In this document: piece by piece, positions 5,129-9,670 of the stretch
How positions within the stretch are numbered: position 1 is the first letter of the stretch
Layout: each line of letters begins with the position of its first letter
NCBI GenBank assembly: GCA_025934635.1
Contig: JAICWX010000326.1
Location: 1 to 9,670, forward strand
Direction of reading: 5' to 3'
DNA: 9,670 bases
Source of the DNA: Streptosporangiaceae bacterium
Lineage (GTDB): Bacteria > Actinomycetota > Actinomycetes > Streptosporangiales > Streptosporangiaceae
Position numbers and translations under genes: made by a program
Notes under the pieces: model-generated
Told to the model about the DNA's origin: nothing
The model's input: the letters and a program-made list of their open reading frames with translations, nothing else
Database searches by the model: none

Positions 5129-6937
5129 GTGACCGGCGATGGGAATGGCAGCAGATCGTCAGGGCCTTGGTACGCATCGGATCCCCCGACCGCTCCGTTC
5201 CAGGCCGTGGGCTCCGAGCGACCTCCGGGCTTCGAGGGGCTGGGCGGGTTCGGCGGACCGCCCCCGTCCCGGCGGGGCCACCGGGCTAAGGCCGGCGGGT
5301 CGCGCAAGCGCCTGACGGTCATCATCGCGGCGATCATCGCGGTCGTGGCCGGCATCGCCGCGGCCGTCGTGTTCGTGGTCCTGCCCAAGAGCAACGCGCA
5401 CACCACCGGCTTCATCCCGACCGGGACCACCCCGAGCCAGGATGCGCAGGAGATCACCGCCGCGTTCATCAAGGCGTGGAAGGCCGGAGAGCTCGACACG
5501 GCCGCCCGCCTGACCGACCACCACGTCGCCGCCCAGACCGCGCTCGCCAACTACCGCAAGGACCTGCACCTGCGGAAGCTGGGCGGCTCAGTCCAGACCG
5601 TCACCGCGCTGTCCTCGTCCGCGGGCGCGCCCCGGGAATCAGTCACCTTCCAGGTCAACGCCACGGTGGCCGACTCCGACAGCGCCCAGGCCCTGACCGG
5701 CACCTGGACCAGCCATCCCAAGCTGGTCGCCTACCAGAAGAAGAACTCGGACCTGTGGTACATCGCCTGGAATCCCAGCGTCCTGGCGCCGAACCTCACC
5801 GCCACCACCCACGTGGCCGCGATCCGGGCCGCTCCCCAGGTCACGCAGGTGAGTGACAACAGCAACACCGACCTCACCACCTACAAGGACCCCGGCCTGA
5901 CCACGATCGCCAACCTGCTGGAGAAGCAGGCCCCGCCCGGTAAGGGCAAGCCCGGCCTCTACGTGGAGATCCAGAACGCCAAGAACCAGGCCATCCCGAA
6001 CAGCCAGGCCGCCATCATCGCGCCGGAGAACATCGACAGCCTGAACACGACGATCGATGCCAAGGCGGAAAGGGCCGCCCAGTCGGCCGTCCAGATGCAC
6101 GGCGGCAGCTCGATGGTCGCCATCCAGCCGTCCACCGGCAAGATCTTGGCCATCGCGAACAACGCGGGCTTCAACGACTTCGCGCTGACCGCCAAGGTAT
6201 CGCCCGGCTCGACCATGAAGGTGATCACGTCCACTGCCCTGATCAGCAAGGGCATCCTGTCCGCGTCGTCGGGGGTGTCCTGCCCGCTGACGTACACGGT
6301 GGGGGGGACGACCTTTCACAACGACAACGGCGAGTCCGAGCCGGCCGGGACCCCGTTCGCCACCAGCTTCGCCCAGTCCTGCAACAACGCGTTCACCCAG
6401 CAGTGGCCGCACCTGACCGGCGGCGGCCTGGCCAACGCGGCCAAGAAGTACTTCGGCCTGAACCAGGACTGGAACATCGGCATCCCCGGCGTGTCCGCCA
6501 GCTACTTCCACGCCCCGGCCGACGTCACCGGTCCCGAGCTGGCCCAGGAGGCGTTCGGCCAGGGCGCGCTGACCGCCTCCCCGCTCGGGATGGCCTCGGT
6601 GGCGGCTACCGTCTCGGCCGGGGCGTTCCACCAGCCGATCCTGGTCCCCGGGACCAAGCAGGTCACCGCCACCCCGCTGTCGTCCAGCACCGATGAGCAG
6701 CTGAAGACGATGATGCGGGCCGTGGTCACCGGCGGGACGGCGGCCGGGATCGGTCTCGGCCCGAACGTTTACGCCAAGACCGGGACCGCCGATATCCAGG
6801 GCCAGGAGCAGCCCAACAGCTGGCTCATCGCCTTCGACCCCACCCAGGACATCGCGGTGGCCGCCCTGGTCCTCGACTCCGGCTACGGCGCCTCGGTGGC
6901 CGGCCCCGAGGTCGCCTCCTTCCTCAGCCACTACTGA
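5129..6937 (+). CDS. Penicillin-binding transpeptidase with MecA_N (NTF2-like) domain
   Basis: The product, 602 residues from GTG, is a membrane-anchored DD-transpeptidase that cross-links peptidoglycan. Residues 1-58 are a Gly/Pro-rich cytoplasmic tail and 62-86 the single membrane anchor. An NTF2-like MecA_N domain follows from about 105 to 240 (QEITAAFIKAWKAGELDTAA). The transpeptidase domain begins near 310 (LNTTIDAKAERAAQSAV). Catalytic motifs are intact: S361-T-M-K364, S417-C-N419 and K550-T-G-T. The classical dimerisation/pedestal domain with its RGxIxDR motif is not seen; only about 70 residues separate the two domains. I recall the same compact layout in Streptomyces homologues. GTG 5129 is preferred because promoter spacing predicts transcription starting there. 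A run of seven Gs at 6301-6307 encodes Gly-Gly without breaking the frame. Confidence 0.92.
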   Translation: MTGDGNGSRSSGPWYASDPPTAPFQAVGSERPPGFEGLGGFGGPPPSRRGHRAKAGGSRKRLTVIIAAIIAVVAGIAAAVVFVVLPKSNAHTTGFIPTGTTPSQDAQEITAAFIKAWKAGELDTAARLTDHHVAAQTALANYRKDLHLRKLGGSVQTVTALSSSAGAPRESVTFQVNATVADSDSAQALTGTWTSHPKLVAYQKKNSDLWYIAWNPSVLAPNLTATTHVAAIRAAPQVTQVSDNSNTDLTTYKDPGLTTIANLLEKQAPPGKGKPGLYVEIQNAKNQAIPNSQAAIIAPENIDSLNTTIDAKAERAAQSAVQMHGGSSMVAIQPSTGKILAIANNAGFNDFALTAKVSPGSTMKVITSTALISKGILSASSGVSCPLTYTVGGTTFHNDNGESEPAGTPFATSFAQSCNNAFTQQWPHLTGGGLANAAKKYFGLNQDWNIGIPGVSASYFHAPADVTGPELAQEAFGQGALTASPLGMASVAATVSAGAFHQPILVPGTKQVTATPLSSSTDEQLKTMMRAVVTGGTAAGIGLGPNVYAKTGTADIQGQEQPNSWLIAFDPTQDIAVAALVLDSGYGASVAGPEVASFLSHY

Positions 6938-6992
6938 CCTCCAGGCGCCAATTACGGCGTGATTGTCCCTTTCCGCCCTACCGGCGTGACAT

Positions 6993-7019
6993 GTCGGTTA
7001 CGCTCGTTCGGTTACCGAA
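6993..7019 (+). promoter_or_regulatory. Direct repeat and palindrome in the leader or promoter of the membrane-protein gene
   Basis: TCGGTTAC occurs at 6993-7000 and 7008-7015, a 15-base period. The second copy is part of the palindrome TTCGGT-T-ACCGAA (7007-7019). A possible -10, TACGCT (6998-7003), overlaps the first copy, though no matching -35 was found. The palindrome would lie at or just after the transcription start, a common repressor position. Confidence 0.35.
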
Positions 7020-7044
7020 AGGGGCGCTTGGGGGGAAGAACCAG

Positions 7045-7485
7045 ATGAGCGTTGTCGCCTTGTTCACCTGGATGGCTACCGTTTCTGCCGGCCTCGTGCT
7101 GTTTATCATCTGGGTCATCGAGTACGACGCGGAGTTCCAGAGCGCGGCCGCGACCCGGCTGCCGGTGCCGGTGATCTCCCTGCACGCCTTCCTGGGCCTG
7201 AGCGGCCTGATGCTGTGGGTCAGCTACCTCCTGCTCCGCCAGCAGCGGCTGGCCTGGGCCACCGTGTGCATCCTGGGCGCGGTCGCCGTCCTCGGCCTGG
7301 TCATGGCGGCCCGCTGGCTCGGCGTGTACCGCCATGTCGCCTCTCCCGGTCCGTCGCTGACCAGGCAGGCGATCGTCCCCCCGGAGCGGAACTTCCCGCT
7401 CTCGGTCGTCATCCTGCACGGCGTCCTGGCCGTCACCACCCTGGTCCTGGTGCTCTTCACCGCGCTGGGCGTCAGGCTCGGGTGA
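7045..7485 (+). CDS. Four-helix integral membrane protein, unknown function
   Basis: The 146-residue protein has four predicted membrane spans at about 3-25, 42-64, 69-92 and 118-142, with short loops and a longer loop at 93-117. His47 lies in span 2 (SLHAFLG) and His125 in span 4 (ILHGVLA). Such paired intramembrane histidines can bind haem b in small cytochrome-like proteins, but no family was recognised. A charged IEYDAEFQ segment follows span 1. The start ATG at 7045 is preferred to an in-frame ATG at 6991, because GGGGGA (7031-7036) sits 8 bases before it and span 1 begins at once. The gene lies 107 bases after the transpeptidase, probably with its own promoter. I recall similar actinobacterial proteins annotated as hypothetical. 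Confidence 0.85.
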   Translation: MSVVALFTWMATVSAGLVLFIIWVIEYDAEFQSAAATRLPVPVISLHAFLGLSGLMLWVSYLLLRQQRLAWATVCILGAVAVLGLVMAARWLGVYRHVASPGPSLTRQAIVPPERNFPLSVVILHGVLAVTTLVLVLFTALGVRLG

Positions 7486-7522
7486 CCAGGAGCGTCCACA
7501 GCCGACTTACAGCCTCCGGTGG

Positions 7523-7528
7523 TATAGA
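7523..7528 (+). promoter_or_regulatory. Candidate -10 element of the beta-propeller gene
   Basis: TATAGA, within GGTATAGATG, is the most AT-rich hexamer in the 49-base gap before the gene. It ends 6 bases before the GTG, predicting a start point at or beside the start codon and a leaderless message. No good -35 was found at 16-19 bases, so the call is tentative. Confidence 0.35.
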
Positions 7529-7534
7529 TGCCCT

Positions 7535-9007
7535 GTGGAGCATCGAGCTCGCGGTGTCACTGGCAGCCTCCGGGCCGGGACGCTGATCGCCCTGCTCGCC
7601 CTGGCCGCGGCCGGCTGCTCGAGCTCGGCTAACCCGGCGCCCCCCTCCACCCCGCCCGCCTCAGCCGCAACACCGGCCTCGTCGGTCTCAGCGACCTCGA
7701 CGGCGTCCGCGAGCGGCACCGCGGGCACGGAAGCCGACGGCACGGTGCCCGACTGGCCGATGTACCACGGCGACCCCGCGCACAGCGGCCGGTCGACGGC
7801 CATGCCGGACGTGATCGGCATGCCCGAGGTGATCGAGTCGATCAAGCTGGACGGCGCCGTGTACGCCTCCCCGATCGCCGTCGACGGCGTGATCGTGGTG
7901 GCGACCGAGAACGACTCCGTCTACGCCTTCGACGCCCAGGGCAAGCAGCTCTGGCACGTCAAGGTGGGCAGCCCGTCGCCCGCCTACCAGCGGGAGTGCG
8001 GTGACATCGACCCGCTGGGCATCACCGGCACCCCCATCTACAGCGCGCAGACCGGCGCCGTGTACGTCGTCGCCGAGCACAACGGGGCTGGGCTCAACGG
8101 CAAGGTCGGCCACGACCTGATCGCGCTCGACCTGCACACCGGTAAGGCCGGCTGGCGCCAGAGCGTCGACCTGCCCGGGCCGACGCCGGCCGCGATGCAG
8201 CAGCGCGGGGCGCTGGCCATCACCGGCGGCCGGGTCTGGGTCCCGTTCGGCGCCCAGGCCGGCGACTGCTCGAATTACAAGGGCCGCGTGGTCGGCGTCC
8301 GGCTGGACGGCACCGGGACCCCGGTCATGTACGACCCGTCTACCCGCCGGCAGGGCGGCATCTGGAACCCGGCCGGCCCGACGGTGGACCCGGCCGGCCA
8401 CCTGTTCGTCGTCTCCGCGAACGGCTCGAGCTTCCCCGGCGACGCCTACGACCGCACCAACTCGGTGCTCGAGCTGAGCCCGGCCGGCCAGCTCCTCGAC
8501 TCGTTCGCCCCCACCGACTGGGCCCAGAACAACCAGGGCGACGTCGGCCTCGGCTCGCAGGGCGTGGCCCTGGTCGGCACCAGGTGGGCGGTGCTGGGCG
8601 GCAAGTCAGGACCGGTCTACGTGCTGCGCCAGGGGCATCTGGGCGGCATCGGCGGCCAGGTCTCGGTGACCAGCGTGTGCCTGTCCTTCGGCGGCGCCGC
8701 CGTCAACGGCAGCGTCGTCTACCTGCCCTGCACGGACGGCGTCCGCGCGGTCCGGGTCGACGACGCCGGGAAGCTGCACGTCCTGTGGCACGCCGCCAGC
8801 TCGGTAGCCGGCTCCCCGGTCACCGGCGGGGGCCGCGTCTGGGCCCTCGACTACACCGCCGGCGTCCTGCACGCCCTCGACCCCGCCACCGGCCAGACCC
8901 GCGAGCAGGTCTCCGTCGGCACGGCCAACCGCTTCGCCACCCCGGCCATCTACGGCAGCCTGGTCCTCGTCCCCACCCTCACCGGCGTCGTCTTCGTCCG
9001 GACCTGA
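7535..9007 (+). CDS. PQQ-type beta-propeller lipoprotein
   Basis: This 490-residue protein starts at GTG. It has a lipoprotein signal peptide (GTLIALLALAAAGC) with Cys28 as lipidation site, followed by a Ser/Pro/Ala/Thr linker to about residue 68. The rest is a PQQ-like beta-propeller: a WPMYHGDPAHSGRS entry motif, then repeated blades such as VYASPIAVDGVIVVATENDS, VYAFDAQGKQLWHVKV and LIALDLHTGKAGWRQ, ending in VHALDPATGQ-like and PAIYGSLVLVP blades. Several cysteines in the propeller fit disulfides outside the membrane. Proteins of this fold act as scaffolds (BamB-like) or bind ligands; true PQQ dehydrogenase activity is unlikely without the quinoprotein active-site motifs, which I did not see. 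The GTG is the only start that keeps the signal peptide, and no Shine-Dalgarno precedes it. Confidence 0.88.
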   Translation: MEHRARGVTGSLRAGTLIALLALAAAGCSSSANPAPPSTPPASAATPASSVSATSTASASGTAGTEADGTVPDWPMYHGDPAHSGRSTAMPDVIGMPEVIESIKLDGAVYASPIAVDGVIVVATENDSVYAFDAQGKQLWHVKVGSPSPAYQRECGDIDPLGITGTPIYSAQTGAVYVVAEHNGAGLNGKVGHDLIALDLHTGKAGWRQSVDLPGPTPAAMQQRGALAITGGRVWVPFGAQAGDCSNYKGRVVGVRLDGTGTPVMYDPSTRRQGGIWNPAGPTVDPAGHLFVVSANGSSFPGDAYDRTNSVLELSPAGQLLDSFAPTDWAQNNQGDVGLGSQGVALVGTRWAVLGGKSGPVYVLRQGHLGGIGGQVSVTSVCLSFGGAAVNGSVVYLPCTDGVRAVRVDDAGKLHVLWHAASSVAGSPVTGGGRVWALDYTAGVLHALDPATGQTREQVSVGTANRFATPAIYGSLVLVPTLTGVVFVRT

Positions 9008-9010
9008 AAT

Positions 9011-9038
9011 GCAACCATTCCGGCGCCCGCCGCGTCTG
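9011..9038 (+). promoter_or_regulatory. ECF-sigma-like promoter of the small lipoprotein gene
   Basis: GCAACC (9011-9016, preceded by AT) and CGTCTG (9033-9038) are separated by 16 bases. An AAC-containing -35 with a CGTC -10 at 16 bases is the usual form for ECF (group 4) sigma factors in actinobacteria. The predicted start point falls at about 9045-9046, the A of the ATG, which explains the missing Shine-Dalgarno. The element sits between the stop of the beta-propeller gene (9007) and the start of the next gene. Confidence 0.55.
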
Positions 9039-9045
9039 TAGTGAC

Positions 9046-9393
9046 ATGAAGCGGCTGGCCGTCCTGGTCCTCGCCGCGGCGGCCGTCGCCGGATGCGCCA
9101 GCACGGCACCGCCGTCCGCGACCCCGTCTACGCCCGCGCCCGCGGTCCCCGCGGAGTTCCGGACCGCCTGCGGCCACCCCGGCGCCCAGGTGGAGGTGCG
9201 CACGGTGCCGGTGACGATCCGGCACGCGGCCTGCGACCTGACCGGAGTCGCGGTCTCCTACCGTAACCGGGGCGGGGCCACCGTGCCGGCCAGCGCGGGC
9301 GGCATCGGCAACAGCGACGGCTTCGACCTGGAGGTCCATTCCGGCTCGCTGGACGTGACCATCACCGTGACCGGCCCCCACGGCAATGCGTGA
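9046..9393 (+). CDS. Small secreted lipoprotein, unknown function
   Basis: The product has 115 residues. MKRLAVLVLAAAAVAGC is a clear lipoprotein signal with lipobox VAGC, so Cys17 should carry the lipid. A Pro/Ser/Thr/Ala linker runs to about residue 36, followed by a mature domain of roughly 78 residues rich in beta-type Val/Thr patterns (VEVRTVPVTI, SLDVTITVTG). Cys42 and Cys63 could form a disulfide. No family was recognised. It begins 38 bases after the beta-propeller gene in the same direction but seems to have its own ECF-type promoter and a leaderless start. The same frame is open far upstream, but that part is a shadow of the beta-propeller gene; the signal peptide fixes the start at 9046. 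Confidence 0.8.
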   Translation: MKRLAVLVLAAAAVAGCASTAPPSATPSTPAPAVPAEFRTACGHPGAQVEVRTVPVTIRHAACDLTGVAVSYRNRGGATVPASAGGIGNSDGFDLEVHSGSLDVTITVTGPHGNA

Positions 9394-9419
9394 TGAACGG
9401 GCGCCTTCCGGGTCTTACC

Positions 9420-9670
9420 TCAGGCCGGCGTGTCTTGCGGGTCGATGCCATGCTGCTCGAGCAATGAGCGGAGCCGCCCGGCCTCCTGCTCCATGGCCGC
9501 CAGCCGCTGCTCGACCATCTCCAGGCGGCCCTTCGCTCCTGGCCCCGGCTCCTCGTCGGGAGGCGTGGCCAGCAGCTGGATGACCTCCTGGCGGACCCGG
9601 TTCAGGTCGGCTCCCCGCCTCACCAGTACCTGCGCGGCCACGCCGTCACCCTCGCGGATGAGGCCGAGCA
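9420..9670 (-). CDS. Clp N-terminal-domain protein, C-terminal part only
   Basis: The frame enters from the right edge and ends with TGA at 9422-9420; 82 codons are visible. The first visible residues, LGLIREGDGVAAQVLVRRGA followed by DLNRVRQEVIQLL, match the end of a Clp N domain as found in ClpC/ClpA. They are followed not by an AAA+ module but by an acidic linker (PPDEEPGPGAKG) and a heptad-like coiled coil (RLEMVEQRLAAMEQEAGRLR), then LLEQHGIDPQDTPA at the C-terminus. It is therefore probably a stand-alone Clp N-domain protein rather than a chaperone ATPase, perhaps an adaptor for Clp proteolysis. The start lies outside the window; a GTG at 9641 is internal. It converges on the small lipoprotein gene with a 26-base gap. 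Confidence 0.85.
   Translation of the reverse strand, partial: LGLIREGDGVAAQVLVRRGADLNRVRQEVIQLLATPPDEEPGPGAKGRLEMVEQRLAAMEQEAGRLRSLLEQHGIDPQDTPA

Noticed and set aside
6301..6307. Run of seven G bases in the transpeptidase gene, possible phase-variation tract
   Set aside because: It encodes in-frame glycines in a conserved context and seven Gs are unremarkable in such GC-rich DNA.
6761..6773. AACGTT core resembling the LacI-type operator, inside the transpeptidase gene
   Set aside because: It matches only 9 of 12 operator positions on the reverse strand, lies mid-gene and encodes Asn-Val-Tyr just before the KTG motif; best explained by chance.
5639..6931. 430-codon minus-strand frame opposite the transpeptidase
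   Set aside because: Shadow frame; the plus strand holds intact SxxK, SxN and KTG motifs.
8584..9045. Upstream extension of the small lipoprotein frame
   Set aside because: It overlaps the beta-propeller gene in another frame and has Arg/Gly/Pro shadow composition; a signal peptide and promoter fix the start at 9046.

Overview
The window is very GC-rich with strong third-position G/C, many GTG starts, lipoproteins with short signal peptides and several genes that look leaderless. This points to a chromosomal segment of a high-GC actinomycete (Streptomyces-like or a related order); the genus cannot be fixed from the sequence. No insertion sequence, tRNA, rRNA, CRISPR array or phage gene was seen.

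Left part (1-4636): a small peptide-uptake and peptidase locus under a LacI-family regulator. A solute-binding lipoprotein (73-1677, minus), apparently followed by the start of a further gene running off the left edge, is divergent from a DUF885-type HExxH metallopeptidase (1873-3474, plus). The LacI-family regulator (3596-4636, minus) converges on the peptidase. The same 12-base site, G(C/A)AAACGTTCCC, occurs in all three upstream regions: between the -35 and -10 of the binding-protein promoter, just before the peptidase start, and against the regulator's own start codon. This looks like a self-contained, autoregulated LacI regulon for an oligopeptide-like ligand and is the best finding in the window. 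The convergent intergenic region between peptidase and regulator is built from exact and inexact duplications around a perfect hairpin.

Middle (4637-5128): a strong GC hairpin terminator, a 74-residue helix-hairpin-helix-like protein (minus) with overlapping hairpins in its leader, and a divergent promoter for the next gene.

Right part (5129-9670): cell-envelope genes on the plus strand. They are a class B-like penicillin-binding transpeptidase with an NTF2-like MecA_N domain, a four-helix membrane protein with two intramembrane histidines, a PQQ-type beta-propeller lipoprotein and a small lipoprotein behind an apparent ECF-sigma promoter. The C-terminal end of a Clp N-domain protein enters from the right on the minus strand. 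Transpeptidase, beta-propeller protein and small lipoprotein all appear to have promoters that start transcription at or next to the start codon.
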